NCBI GenBank assembly: GCA_025345505.1
Contig: JANVCC010000018.1
Location: 59,025,120 to 59,089,119 of the forward strand
DNA: 64,000 nucleotides
Direction: 5' to 3'
DNA from: Todiramphus chloris collaris
Taxonomy: Eukaryota > Chordata > Aves > Coraciiformes > Alcedinidae
Below are positions 40,001 through 54,420 of the stretch, piece by piece. Under the pieces are notes generated by a model. That model searched no databases, was not told the DNA's origin, and was given only the letters and a program-made list of their open reading frames with translations. Each line of letters begins with the position of its first letter. The first letter of the stretch is position 1. A program made the translations under genes and the position numbers.

Positions 40001-43000
40001 GATATAAAATCTATCATAATTGGATTTACAAATGCTTCTGAGTGAAAGCCCAGGTTCCCCACATCTGTTGGGTGCTGCTTTCAACACTCTTGGGACCTTG
40101 CAGGGATGGAGAAACATCTCAGCTTTCATTTTATTCCACTAAAACCTCTTTGTGACCACAAAAGTCAGGGCTGTATGTCTGCTGTTGCCTATTCATCTGG
40201 ATTGTCTTGTCCTCTGAGCCTGAGGCTCCTGAGAGAAGAAGTTTGGGTGCTGCTGTTGTGAGGGGCAGTGGGCACAGGTTCTCCTATCATGCCCTCCTCC
40301 TCTCAACCCTCCCTGGCCCAGCATGAGACCTGTCAGACTGGCAAGAGCCATGATGATGGCATGGAGGTGCATCTCAAAATTCAGTGTGTTGAGTGCAAGC
40401 AGCACTTCAGCAGCCATCCTCAGCTGCCTGGGGACTAGGATGGAGTGATCAGTGTTCAGTCCAGGGCCTGACACACTGTATGAGGCAGTGAGGAGGAAGA
40501 AGGGGAAGAAGAAGGAGAAAAAGAAAGACAAGAGTCCCCATACCACATTTCATTAGAAGAGGTACCTAAGTACCTAATTTTGTCTTTTGTTTTTCCAGGA
40601 CTCATCTGGAAAATAGTTGCCCAGAAAAAAAACCCCACTGATTTGAGAAACAAAGACAGTGCAAACTCAAGAGTGATCCCTGCTGCCTCTTATGTTCAGG
40701 TGGAGAAATCCATCCCTGTAATAGCTTCTTCCACATCATGTACTTAAGATGAGAATACAGGAAGGACTATTATTATCCATAAAAGTGTATTATCCTGTTA
40801 CCTGGTTGTGTCTGATTCAGTGGCAGCAGGAGCGGTCACACTGTCCTCATATTTGACACCAGGCAGGGATTACAGAGTGGTGTTGTCACATCCTGCCCGT
40901 GCTCACAGTTATATCTTCTCACTTGTCTACCCTATTCACCAGACGCCCAGTGAATTCATCGGATTCCACAGGGGTGCTGTTTACAGGAAAAGCAGTTTGC
41001 TATACAACCGAGTGAATTATGAGAGTCCAATTTTTCCTCATTTGCAGCCGTGATGTTGCTTCACCACTTTGCAAACAAGGAGGTGAAAGAAGCTTAAAAA
41101 CACCTTGACACAACACGTGGAAGGACAATCACAGAAACCTCGCTGCAAGGTGGAAGAGATTAATGAGGGGCACCATGTATCAACCATTAGAGACACTACA
41201 GAGTTGCACCACCCTTGATGCACAAGCCTGGCTGAATGATACCAGATTTGCTATAAACAAACTCTTAGTTCTATTCTGGACTAATACTTTCTGAGAGTTT
41301 CAAATCGAGAGGCTTGACTAAGTTGTTGCAGGGGTGAATTTAATTGTTTTGGCTGTAGGGGGCTTGTCAAGAGTCTTCCCATACCTTCCTTTGTTTTTTT
41401 TTCCTGCCCTCCCTCTGTCTCTTGGCTTCAGGATGAAGAATACCAGAGCGAAAGAGCCATTGTGCTTCTCCTCTTGCTGAGGGAGGCTCCTTATCATGGC
41501 CCGAGTCCATGAAGTGTGGCACACATCCTGAGGAGATAACTAGGATCGTGAACAGTGATTTCAGCATGAAATGACACCCACTCAGGTAAGCAAGGGGTGT
41601 GTAGAACAGGTCATTCAAAAAGCCATAAATCTGTAGGAAAAATATGATCCTGCCCCTTGAATGCTTATGTTTCTATCTGAAACTTCCTTTCCTACCTTTC
41701 TTTTTCTACCCTCCTCCTTAATCAAATCCACCTCCATCTTTATGACCATTCAATATTTTGACCTGGGACTCCTGAATTGTGGTAGATTTGGTATGGGGCA
41801 CATAAGCTATTACTTCTGATACTACAAATGATGACCAAATAAATTTTCTGTAACACAGAGACACCAGGGCAGCAACTGATGACAGTGACAACGGTGGCAG
41901 CATAGAAGCACAACAAGTTTGGGAACCTCTTCAAAAGACAAAGCAGAAAGTACCAGGCTCAAAGGAAAGGATGCTCTCAGCAGTTTAGTTCATGATTTTT
42001 CCTTTTATTTCTCTATGGCCATCACATGGCCCTGATTGTTGCTACATTTGCACAAGTACTTTGCAGTCTCCCTGGCCTGACTGGGAGGTAGGGAAGCCTT
42101 ATTTGCCACATTTTACTGATAGACAGCAAAGGCACAGTGAATTTCAAAGTTTCCTCTAAGGTCACTTGGGAAGATTGTGTCAGAGAAGAAGAATGAATCT
42201 AGACTCCAGCAGTCCCTTCTGATCCTTCAGCCCTGAGCCCCTCATTCCCTTGTGTTTTTTCAGCATTTTATATTTTAATTTCTCAAATACTCCCACTCTG
42301 TAATGTTTCATACTAATGCTTTTTTAATGCTGTCCTACTTTTCTGTCTTTTAGCTTGTCTAATTTCAGGGAGAGACAACTGATGCCAAGGAAATGTATAA
42401 ATCACTTATTTAATTCGTAACACTCCTGCAAAATCTGTTTGGGATTTATGTCACTGCAAATGAAATATGCCATTTGCCAGCTGCCTTTTATAATTTATTA
42501 AGCAAGCTGAAAATGTTCTTTAAATCAAGCTTTGTCAGCTTGTCATCTACTGGAGCAGAAGAAATAGTTTGCTGACAGATCATAGATATTAGATTTTTAT
42601 GGTGTCCTATCCACTTCAGAGGGCTTTCCTTTGAAAGGATTCCACTCCAGGAGCATTGCACATGCTCCAGAGGACCGCCTCTGTTTCTGTTTCATACATC
42701 TGTGCATCCTGCATTTTCCTCAAGGTAGCTGAACACTGTATGTTCCAATTCTTAATCTGAAAAAATAGGTATAGACACACATACAAGTTAAATGCTTAGT
42801 GTTGATGGCACATAACCTGCTTTATGTCATTCCTTGCTTGAGGCTGGCTGTTGAACAACCCCACCGAGGAAACTTGGTGTCTGAGGTGCATGTGCCAGTC
42901 CCATAAAAAGGCCAAATCCCAGAGATGACTGGGTTCTCCTGGGCTTCACTAGGGTTTGACAAAGGACCCAAAGGAACAAGTCTGAGCAACCTCTTCATTT

Positions 43001-46000
43001 CAAGGCTTTCTTGCATGAGAGAAAACATTGGGAAAGTGCCTAGAGCTTGGACTATCCTAAGGGCTGTACCAGTATTTTGGCATACAGCACTAGAAAAGCC
43101 TCCTGTGTGTGACAGCTTGAATACATTACATAGTTTCTAATGTAAATAAGGCCCAGATGAGGAATATGTATATAAAAATCTGTTTCACAGCTTTCATACT
43201 GCAGGTTCTGCTTGCACACCGGCTGGAAATTTTATCAAGCTAACAGCTTCTTTAGTGTTGATTTCGTGCACCAAGAGAAAAAGATAATATAGGACCCTGT
43301 TACTTTGTTTTGGCTAGAGTGCTCATTTAGGAGAGAAGAAAGCGGTGGCCCAAACTGCTCTGGAGAGGCAAGAGCACCATCAGCACACTCCGTAAAACTC
43401 TTTACAGGCTGGGAGGTTGGACTGCTGTCATAGCTGATGTGATAGCCCATCTCCATATGGAAAATAAAATTACATTGCGACATTCCTTTGCAGATGGCAA
43501 ATATCCTAATCATGCTCATATGTTAGGGTGAATGAGGAAAAAAACCCTCTAAATAAATAATTTTCTATCAAAGCTCTGTGGCAAATATGGTTCACTAAAT
43601 TTTCTAGAATTCTCAAGGGCTTTTTTAGATTTCCTCTGAAAATAATGATGAGAAATTACAGTGAATGTACTTATTATTTTCTCAATTATTACAATTTATC
43701 ATGTTCTCTTGTAAAGACAAAAAATCCCATGTCTTCGCAAAATGGTTACTTCTATTTGCTATATGCATGCTCAGCTCTTGGCTTTCAGAGGTGAGGGGCT
43801 CAGAACTAAGGAAGGCTGAATCCAATGGAAGTCATGGCCACTGGTGTTCTGCAGAGGAAAGGTGTGATGACAGCAGTAAGAGTGGGAGCATGGAAAAGTG
43901 ACCAAAATGGGATAATGCCAGCATGGAGACTGCAGAAAACCAAGAAACAGTATTGCAGTGGTTCACGACAGGGCCACCCTTCATGGACTGGTCTGGAATC
44001 TTTCCATTTACTCATTGGGTGAGAGAGGGGAAAGCTCAGGGATGCAGGAGTTGAATGTGGTGGATCCCAGGAAGGCAGGTGTGGAAAGGTGCCACATGTC
44101 ACCACTCCACACAATCCTACCTGTATGTGCTTACCCAGTTGTGCCTAGTGTCTGGAGCAGGGTTTCTTGCACATACTGAAACCCAGGAATTTTTCTCTGA
44201 AATGGGGCAATGCACTGTGGGAATCATGAAAATCTTCTGCCCTTGAATTGTCTGTCTTTTCCTTCAGAAAATGTTGAGTAAAAAAGAAAGAAAGAAAAAA
44301 AAGATAGAAAAAACCCCCAAGGAAATCTCAAAGGGAATATGAAATAGTTGCCAGAGTGCAGAAGTGACAGAGTTATCAGTCAAGGGTTAGCCATCCTTCT
44401 AAAGCAAATCCTTTTGTCTACAGTAAAATGAAGCCGTTGAAACAAAAATAAACAACAAACTGAATAGACTTAAATTATGAATAGTAACATAAGATGTATT
44501 CTGTAAAAGCTTTGTTCTTCAGAGATACTCAGGAGGCACTGCCCAGCATTGTACATCATGGAAACAAGTATTTCTTTAAAACTGCTGAGGTAGCATTTTA
44601 GTTGTATGAAAGGCTGCAAATTAACTGTTGAAGAAAACAGCTAAACAATTACTGCTTTGCAAGGAGCTCAAGGATAAGGAAGCAGTAACTGCTGCTTCTG
44701 GGTTTGTGCTTTTGTTTTTTCCTGTGGATGGAAAGAAAAACAAAACTTCTCTTTACAGTAACTTCACCTTAGTTGCAAGTCTCATTATGAGTGTCAAGTT
44801 GAAGCCATGAGCCAGAATAATTGAAGCACCTCTTTCAAAGGGACAGGCAAACTGCATCTCTGGCTTTTGTCAGACCAATCTAGAAGCACTTCTGCTCAGA
44901 GCATGCTAGAGGCTGCGAATGATGAAGTTGACACTGACTGTGACCTTTCTTCAAGGCTGTTCATTCCTTTTCTGTGAAAAAGGAGCTTTGTGGAAAATAT
45001 AGAAAAATCTTAGCTGTATTTTTTTTTCTGATGGAGAAGAAAAGGAGTTTTTGTAACTATTGCTTTCAGGATTGATGTGTTTCATATTTGTTTTGAACTT
45101 AACACAGAAATTGTTTGGGGAAAATCAGAAGTTAATTTTGTCCAGTGTTTGGAGTGAATGGATTCCTCAGCCCTCCACCTTTTTGCCTATTATTCCAAAC
45201 TACAAACTTTGCTGAGCTCACAACCTTTTAAGCTATTGAAATGCTTAAAAATCAGTCTAGATATTAAAAGGTGTCTTTTTATTAAGGAAAATAAGGGGAG
45301 TTAAAATGAAAATACTCTGGTGGTTGTTCTTTTGCATCTGTAACATGGAAGCTTCACTCATCCTAATGCTATCTTGAAGTGTGGAGACTGGAACACAGTT
45401 ACTATAACAGAATAAACTAAACTTATTTGAAGCTATTTCTTCAACTAGATACGACACGTACAGTGCTTCTGAAACGTCAAATGTGAGGCACACAGGACTC
45501 CAGCTCATAATGCCAACGTCTGGGTGCTGCTGAGGCTTTGCTCGGTTGTTGCTTTAATTATAGAGATGGAAGGCACAGAAAGCACTTATTGTGCATGTTG
45601 ATTTGCACACTGACAAAATTCAGCTTAACCTGCAGCCCATGAGCCCTCAGCACCCCTCCCTGCACCTATAAGCAAGGGCCCTCTGAGGGACAAGAAGGGG
45701 ATGGGCCAGCAGCCAGGAGATGGAGGGAGAGGTGAAATCCTCTTTATCCTGTCCTCGGGAGGGCCAGGATACTCCCAAGGTATCTCAGACCATAGGTAGG
45801 AAAGAGACAGTCAGGGTCCTGTTTTCAGCTGCTCTAGGTGTTTGTACTCAACATCTCCAGAAAAGGCATTTCTCTGGAAAAATCTGATTCACCAGCCAAG
45901 GTCTCATGAGGAAAGTGGGCACAAAGCCACCAAAAAAGAGAAGGTCACACAGCTGCAGTCTGACCTGTACTTCCAAAGTGTGGGAGTATTCAGGCCTCGA

Positions 46001-49000
46001 GACCTGTTACTGGCATGGGCATGGTCCTTTGTAATTCAGCCAGCAGCGTGTCTGTGCTGTGCCTCAGTTCGAAGAGAACAGCTCCCTGGGTCTTTCTTTC
46101 CAACCTCACTGAGCTTTCCTCACCACTGCTCTGCTTCTCAAGCTACTAAGCAGCCGAAGTGTTCAATACGGAACTTCATCTGATGCTGATAGGCCTCCAC
46201 TAGCATGTTCACCACAAAGTTGCATCAGCTACCTGCAGCATGGAGGCTGGCAGATGCTCGTGATGTTAAACTTCTCCTAGGCCCTGGTGCCTGCCAAGCC
46301 TCTCCCACCTAGAGCAGAGCTGTTCTGCATCTGGGGAGGCAGAGCATCAGTGGTGGCAAGAAGAGTAGAGTAGGTGATAGGGGAGAAGTGGAATGCAGTA
46401 TTGCTGCTGAACTCTTTTTATAGTGTATTTTAACATGGCTTTTGCTCCTGGGGCAATGCTAATTCTGCAGTGGTAGAGGGGACACATTCTCTGTCTTTTC
46501 CCTTTTTATCCATAATCTTGAGCATTGCTGTTGATTAAATGAGGCTGAAAGCAAACAACAATCTGTCTCTACTGCCATGCGTGGAGTCAGTCTACACTCC
46601 TTTAATTGTATCACCTACCCTTTTAATGACAGCACATAGAAATAAAGAGGGGATTTACTCCTGTAAGGGCCCTTAAAGCCTGGTTCAGTTAGGGCTTGAT
46701 AATGCACAAAAAAAACCCCAAAAAACCAAGAGAAAAGATAATGACGTGATAAGCTACGGTCAGGTCTTCTTTCTGCTAAATTTTATCTTAGCAGAAACAG
46801 CATATAGGAAGGAAGGAGCCTACAGGGGTTTTCTTAGAAAATTCAACCTCACAACCCTTCTGAGAAAATCATCAGTTTCCATTCCCATCTGTTTATCTCA
46901 TCCTCACCTCTTAAGACCCTTCTTCATTTGCCAAACACCTCCATGAAGTCACTGAAAGACATCACACATGCATCCTGCCTTTGCAGCACTCACAGGAAAA
47001 ATGATGTGCTAATAAGAACCCCCAACAAGTTATTAATTTTTTCTCAACTCTACAATTTTTCTCTTTCTGCACACCTTCATTTGTAGGTTCTAAGTTCTTC
47101 AGTGCAGAGACCGGCTCATTCAGAACCTTGCTTTGTGCTCTGTACTTTGACAATATTTAATAAGTAATGGCATGCCTGAGTTACAGCTGCAGTGGGAATA
47201 AACACTGAGTTTTATCAACTTCAGTGCAATTATACAGATAATGCTATACTGTCATTTCACACTGAACGGGCTAATTGTATTTTATACCACTTTCAGAAGA
47301 ACTTTGCTCATCTTAAATTCACCTGCTTTTGCCTTCAAGAGCAGCATTGGGAATGTGTGCTTCATCCAAAAAATAAAAAAAGGAAATGTCATGAGAGATA
47401 CATTCTTCACATTAGTGTGGAACAGTCCCCTGCAAGTCTTGTATCTCAGTACAAGTGTTACACAGAAGGGCTGTCAGACTGTTCTGTCTGCTCATTTTTT
47501 ACCATTTGTAGCCATCAGTTATCTGTAATGATGTGAATCATGAAATTCACCCACACTTGTACATCCTGTCTTTGCTAGTTTTGCTGCATTTGGCAAGTCC
47601 TAGGGATCACTAGGTACTACCTCCTACTACCAGCACTAGACTGGATGATATTCATACAATCCAGCACCTACCTTGGCCCGTCATTCTCCCTTGACTCAAT
47701 GAGTAGTCAATAGGAGGTGGCTGGCTCCTTCCCAGAGGCTGGTTCAAAGCAAGAACCAAACTGTGGAGGCTCGCAGTCATCTTTCCTCTGGCTCCACAGG
47801 GACTTGAGCATTGCTTGCCTTCCTGATTGTCTCTTTAATGCAATACAAACCACCCAACCAATTAATTCTCATTCATCTGACTTGTACCTTATGTCCAGTG
47901 CTGGAGAGAATCAATGGATGCTCTGACAGCTAATCCAAGAGTGAGGTTTTATCACAGGTTTTATCGTAATATTTTCCAGGGAATGCAATACAAGCCATAG
48001 CCTATCCCCTCCAAGTGCCACAGATAGAACAATATTTCCTCTCAGACCTCCCACATTATAGAGGCACGCATTGAAGAGGCAGAGGTGTCCAAAAATCCAT
48101 CCTCTGGGAACATAAAAATATAAAGCATATGAATCTTGGTTTATAGGTATGATGAAGAAATTGCACCTGAGTGACAGTAACTGCGAGAATGTCTCTTATT
48201 GATGTGCAGGCTGATTTGACTCAGCTCAGCCTACAGCGAAAGAGGATCACCCTGCATCTGTGGGCTTACAGAACCACTGCTGTGTTCAAGCCCCCAGGTA
48301 GGAGTTACAGATGCAACTCCAATAAAAAGTGGCAGCTTTACTACAGTGAATTTTTTTTTCCCCTTTTCAAATTTCTTTGTTGAATCCTAATGTCAACCAA
48401 CTGCAATTTGCTATCACATCAATATTTCCTGCTTTCACTTTCCAAATGTAAATCTCATTCCCTCAAGTCTTCACCACCACAAACAATTCTGACACAAACA
48501 AAGCCTTATGTTAGTCTAGGTAGCACTTCTCATTGAGTCCCACCTTAAATCTCTAACGTCAAACTTCCAGTTTATTTATAGAACAGTGATATGAAAGGAT
48601 CAGAGCCCTGCACAATGGGATGAAATTATATACCTCGGAACTATTTAATAATGTTGGGTTTTTTCCCTTGTGCTGGCACAGCCTCTTTCAGTCTCTCCTT
48701 CTTCATGCAGCTCAGCCTTTTGCTTCAAAGGCATCTTCACTGCTTTAAAAATTTCCCATGCAGCACTGACGTGGGGGCAATTAGGTGTGTGGGCATTCCA
48801 GCTTTTTAATTAAAAGTTAAACTATAAAGCTGTCTGGGCCCCCTCAGCGCCGAAACAGGGTTAGGGCAGAACTACAGATCCTCTGCCTTTGAAGGCTGAC
48901 AGGAATCCACTGAGTTCCTCTCACTAAGAGACAGACAGGATTCCCTCACATTTCAGGAGAAAAATACTAGAAGGTGCCCACTTATCTTTAGAACAACTCA

Positions 49001-50839
49001 TTTCTATTCAATCTGACATTAGATGCACACCACCAAGTCACAGAGCAGCCTTTGTGTGAAACACTAATGAGGTGAAGGACTAGACCTGAACAGAACTGCA
49101 TTGCACAACAGCTTATACAGAACAGACATATAGGGGAGGGAAGGAAATAGGATTATTAAAAAAAAAAATCTTTCTTTTGATTCAAATGATTAGAAGAAAG
49201 GAAATAGAAATACACTGGTGTGTCTCTGACCTCTGCTAAGAGCAGATGTAGAAGTCAAGCAATAGAGTAGTTAAGAGAGGAACCTCTCTCCATGTGCCAT
49301 TTCTGGATCCTAAACTTTTTTTGTGCCTTACCGTGCTTGTATTTGCAGCAGTAACAAAGGCACAGTGGAAACCAAAATAATTCTCTACCGTTTGGAGTGG
49401 CAGAGGGCACTGCAAGTTAAATATTGTGTGATCATTTTACTCAAATATTCATTCATTATTGTAAGATTAGTTTCAGCAGCAGGCACGGTGGTGATAAGGC
49501 CATCCTGTATACAGTTACAGGAATAAGTGAATTCAACAGTCAAAGAAATCATTTAAAAGACTATTACCCTGTTTTTATGCACCTTCAGAAAAGGCTGCAT
49601 GATTTTAGGTGGTAACTGGTAACTGTTGCATGCATCAAGTGATTGGCTTTTAATAAAAAAACCAAAAACCCACAACACAAACCCCAAACAAAAGCGGGGC
49701 AATTTTCAAAGATTAAAAATATATGTGTTTTTCTTTGGAAGATTTTGCAAGTCCCATTTATCTAAGGAGTCCTCTAGTAACGTTGTTTACAAGAAAAGAA
49801 GTAACAAAACATATTTTAAACATCAAGAATAACATTGTAGTGTGGCTTCCAAGGTGTTAAATCTTGCATCACAATGTTGGTAGATCCAAGGAAGATCTGA
49901 GTGTCAGGATGTTGCTTTATACACATGATCAGCTGAAGAGCAGATTAAAGTTTTTGAAGAAACCTCCCTCTGGTGGTTACAGAAAGAATCCCAATTTTTC
50001 TCTAATCTGTTTACTCAACCAGCCATATTATAATAGACGTGTATAATAAATAGTCTTACTAAATAAATACTCTCTATAAAAGTGTCCATGACATAGTGGC
50101 TATCTATAATTTGGAATACAAAACCAATGCAGAAGCCCAAAAGCCAAACCCAAAACCTTAGACTTACGTTTCCCCTCACCACTCACAAATGCTGAGTTCC
50201 AACAGAGGACCAGACACAGCATTTTAAATTTAAAAAAACCCAGCCATATGACAGTCACAATCAATTACAAACATATGTCTTAAATTGCACTGGAATTTTG
50301 TCTTGCTGTGCTGGTACTTCAGAAAGTGATTTCGGTTAGCTGTCAAGTAACAGTATGTTCTTTATCTCAAAGAAAGCATCATTAAGAATAAAATTCCATC
50401 CCAATACTGCTGAAGATGTAAGTGTAGATTTTAGCAGAAGTACCACCTTATTTCAACTAGTGAGGGTTTAGTGCCTCCAGAAAACTGGTGAGTTTTGCAG
50501 TGACTGACCATGGATGCTCAAAGGAAGAGAGTCTTCCCTATGCATTCTGCAGTAAGGAAACCATGTAAATCACTACTACCACTTAAGCAAGGGCTCAGGT
50601 TCCTGATTCATAGCACTGGTAATGGGATATGCAGCCTTTAAGCGCCAAGTCAAATGTTCAAATACAGTCCAGTGTTGATGAAATATAAGTTTGTCAATGA
50701 TTTGTTGGTGCCAGGCTAGCTGTGGCAGATCATCTCCACAGAGCTGAGTGCAAGACACTGGCCTTGCACTTCATGACATAACTGCATGTGTCATAAAGAC
50801 AAAGCTGAATGAAGGAGCTGTTTCTGTACAGCACTGGTG
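37013..50839. other. Gene-poor stretch beyond the MED23 3' end
   Basis: About 13.8 kb without a recognisable coding exon or CR1 copy. In mammals ARG1 lies tail-to-tail with MED23 at this position. No arginase motif (for example GGDHS or DAHTD) appears in any frame I examined. Confidence 0.45.
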
Positions 50840-52789
50840 GCTGACATAGCACTAAATAATTTTATTTTCCAGACCTAAAAGAGAAAGGGGAAAAAGAAAC
50901 AAAAAAGCCCCAACCTAAAAACATCCAAAGCTTTAAAGAATTCCAACAGCTCTCATGATTTGCTTCTGAAGAGAGTTATCCAAGTTCCTTGATACTACCT
51001 CTGAAATCCCAGTGACTGAAAACAGGTGATAGTTTAAATATTCAAAGGAATGCCTTGGGTCCCACATAAAGCACTAAAATTATTTTAATATGCAATAGGA
51101 CAATTCAGAAAAATGCCTGTGGCATTAGGATTAGCTCAGTTAGCACATGCATGCAGAACAGCCACGAAACATAACGTTTCTACAGGCTTTTCACCTTGTG
51201 TGCTCCAAAAACTGGTTTGAAAGAGAAGTCTTAACACAGTTTCACTGCCAGCAGAAGTTGGCAAACAACTAGAATTTTGCTTTTCAGGCCTGCCCGAGAA
51301 ATGCTATGGGAAGGCCTGTATGGAATGGACCACTGGAGTTCTGGAGACTGACTATGTTCCTCTTGTTATCAAAACTGAACCCAATGCTATTAGAGTTACT
51401 CGACTCTGGAATGGAATATGAGACCTTTTAAACCAAACATACAGCATACAATAGGCAAACATGTTTTTCTTTCAGACTACAAATTCACTGAAGAGCACTC
51501 ATGGTTCTCTGCTACTCAGGTTACACTTGGCAGAATTTAAGATCCAAGTACAATACAAATGAGAGCAGTTTCCCATAATGCAGGTTTGCTGTCTTTCGAA
51601 AGCAAACAGGAAAAAAACCCAACCAAACTTTCAGCTATTGAATAAACAACTCCTTTTCATAACTGTACGTTTTTTTCAGAGAGATATAAATCAGACCCAA
51701 CCTAACTAATCTGGCCTCTATTTGTAAGAGGTTTAAAACTGACATTATTGTAAAGCTGACAGAGAACTTGGGACATGGAAATATACTTACTGTGGTCAAT
51801 CCTTATTTTTAAAATAATGGGTACGGAAAATAAATGAGCTTAACAATACTAAAGCAGTCTTTTAAAGTGGTTATTTTTTAATTAAAAAAGTTTGTCAAAC
51901 AAGATGAGTATTTACAAAACCTTGAGCCTTTCAATTCTGTTATCAAAACGTGCTGAACAAGGTACACGGAAAACTTAAAATATTATACAAATCTAAATTG
52001 TAACAAGATATCAGTAAAATTCATCTGACTGACTTAATAAAAACTACACCATTTCCCAAATAGGAAAGATAAAATATGAATCAGCACAGCTTGAACTGAA
52101 TACGCAGAGCTCCAATAGTCATTAGGAGACAGCCTCTGGGTAGTAATCTAACAGCCTAATAATTGATGCTAGATCAAACCCATTGCTCTTCTGTTGAATG
52201 TAAACTGCACATATAAAATTTACAAATATTTTCAAAGGCTCATTCTTAAGTCTTTGGAAAGACGTTACAATTAACTCAATACAGCTGATGCAATCAATCT
52301 GTCTAGAAGCATTTCTGTTTAAGGGCTTAACTTGTCTGCCTGAAAGACAAAAAATAATTTAAATTCTTCTGTTGGGGGAAAAAAAAAAAAGTTTTTAATA
52401 AGACACAATCCAAATTTTAAAAAGCCATTTTCTACTGGGCTACATGTTAAATGTCCTTTCATATCACAGATAGAAAGAAAGGAAAAATCCAGAGGAATCA
52501 AAGGGAGTGGGATATTGTAAACTCTTCAGAAATCCATGTATTTGCTTGCAGAGCATATTTACTCAGTGCTTTCAGAGAAAGGTCCTCATCTAGTGTCTGA
52601 TATAAATAGGTAAGAAGACTGACATGCAAAGAGCTAGACGGCTGCATTATGCAAAAGAAAATGAAGCAGAAATCTTTACGTGGTTCTTTTTCCATTTATA
52701 CAGCACACCAGATTACAGATCAGATGGTGTTTCAACTTGACCAGTAACAGAGAGAAGCCTTCACATCAAGGCCAGCCAAACACTTCATT
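50840..52789 (-). other. MED23: Probable MED23 3' UTR
   Basis: About 1.95 kb follows the stop codon before the first canonical AATAAA on the minus strand (50861-50866). The tract is AT-rich and has no repeat I recognise. Earlier ATTAAA-type hexamers (for example near 52393) could give a shorter transcript of about 400 bases. The extent is inferred, not shown. Confidence 0.4.
50861..50866 (-). promoter_or_regulatory. Candidate poly(A) signal AATAAA for MED23
   Basis: This is the first exact AATAAA (TTTATT on the plus strand) downstream of the MED23 stop. A single hexamer is weak evidence; RNA 3'-end data would decide. Confidence 0.3.
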
Positions 52790-52963
52790 TCACTGTGTTA
52801 CTGGCAAAGCAACATTAACAGGCACTTGGCTTGGCTGCTGTGCTGGTGACCCATTACTGAGTGGTTGCTGTGGAACGGCAGCTGGTTCCATTTTGCTGAT
52901 GTGTGTTATGAAGCGTAACCGAAGTTTCAAAGCTGGTCTTAAATTACAAATTATTTTCTCAAC
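52790..52963 (-). CDS. MED23: MED23 last coding exon and stop codon
   Basis: This exon is 174 bases including the TGA stop at 52790-52792. It reads VEKIICNLRPALKLRLRFI, then HISKMEPAAVP and a Gln/Pro/Ser-rich tail ending ALPVTQ. The acceptor is TTTTAAAACAG. The low-complexity tail is the least conserved part. It is a few residues longer than the human tail as I remember it, while the final LPVTQ is kept. Confidence 0.95.
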   Translation of the reverse strand, partial: VEKIICNLRPALKLRLRFITHISKMEPAAVPQQPLSNGSPAQQPSQVPVNVALPVTQ

Positions 52964-53680
52964 CTGTTTTAAAAAAACCAAATAATTAAAAAAAACCACA
53001 AAAATTCATTTGGTAAAACCAGAGCATTATTTTGACATACATTAATATTGTACACAACCACCACATCAGCACAACAAAAAAAAGGAAAATACAGTAAATA
53101 GTGGTATTTATATGAATATTTTATTTGCTATGTTAACTTTTGAACTTCTTCTGATAACTAAGCTTAATAAAACCGTCCCCTAGCATAACAGTTGTACACT
53201 AAAGCTTTGCAAAACAATTCACATAACTGACACTTCTAAAAGTGCATACTGTTGTAAACTAAATTGGGTGAATGAATTTTTACTGAACAGGGACGCATTG
53301 TTGCTTTGTCACGTGTAAAGTTGTATTAATGCATCAGATATTACGTAAAAACTTAAAAGGGATAGACTGAAATGAGGGAAAGTTATGAAACACCCAACAG
53401 CTTTATTTCTAGTGACTGCTTTAGTAACAGTACTTAAAGCACCCTCAAGGTCTATCTTAAATTTCAGATTACAGAAACTTACCTTGAAATCTGAGATACC
53501 TAGCCTAATGCATCTAAAGTTTATAAACATGTAGAAGTGTACCAACTTCCTAATTTGCATATAGAGTCAATTGTTCAGTATTTTGTTATACTGCTACCTA
53601 TTAAAATAATTAATAAAAAGTTTAAATTGCTATATGGGAAGAAAGATATTTAAAATTATCAGTATCTACTGTTCACTTAC

Positions 53681-53812
53681 TTGTTCTTTCACGCTGTCAC
53701 CTGTAAACATATACTTCATATGATATAAGAAGTCACATATGGGATCCATGTAGTTTAGGTGTGAGCTGTACCGATCTGCATTCAGAAGCATTTCATAAAA
53801 CGCCACTCCAAT
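53681..53812 (-). CDS. MED23: MED23 coding exon
   Basis: This exon is 132 bases, 44 codons, in phase 0 at both ends. It reads IGVAFYEMLLNADRYSSHLN, then YMDPICDFLYHMKYMFTGDS and VKEQ. The acceptor is GTGGAAACAG and the donor is GTAAGT. Confidence 0.95.
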
Positions 53813-54299
53813 CTGTTTCCACAGACACAAAAAACACCCCAGATGAAAACTGCTTTTAAAATGCTTTAGAGGAGAAACAGAGCTAAACAGTGTAATAGAT
53901 GTACATACTGTTTTTTAAATAGCTGTGATTCCTAACTATTTACTTTCCGGTAAAGACAAATGGGCAGGTTTAAGTTATCCCATTATGCTTAACTAAATGA
54001 TCCCATTTTCCCAAGTTAACTTCCACTGAGCACAGTAATAGTATTTTGGTACATGCTACATAATTAGGGCTTAAGTATCATTGACTGCAATAAAGTTTCA
54101 GTAAGTGCCTATAAAATCTGTGAAAGCAGACCTTAGTGAAAAACTAGGAAAAGTTTAGCACAAGACTTGAGTCTTCTAGACAGAAGACATTACAATTTAC
54201 TGCACTCAGCTTGTATCTAGATTCCAGGAAGGCCTTCACCAAATGCATACAATGCATTCTATGTGTAACGTATAAAGTAAGCCACAAGCTTCTCTTTAC

Positions 54300-54420
54300 C
54301 TCTATCATGCATCGCGTCCTCTCCTGCTGGAACCGTTGTAGAAAAGGACCAACAAGGTGGTAAACGTAGAGTAACTGGAACTCTGTTTTCACTATGGGTA
54401 TCAATACTTCTGTGAGGAAC
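54300..54420 (-). CDS. MED23: MED23 coding exon
   Basis: This exon is 121 bases. G completes a Lys codon, then it reads FLTEVLIPIVKTEFQLLYVY and ends ERTRCMIE. The donor is GTAAAG and the acceptor is AATATTACAG. Confidence 0.95.
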
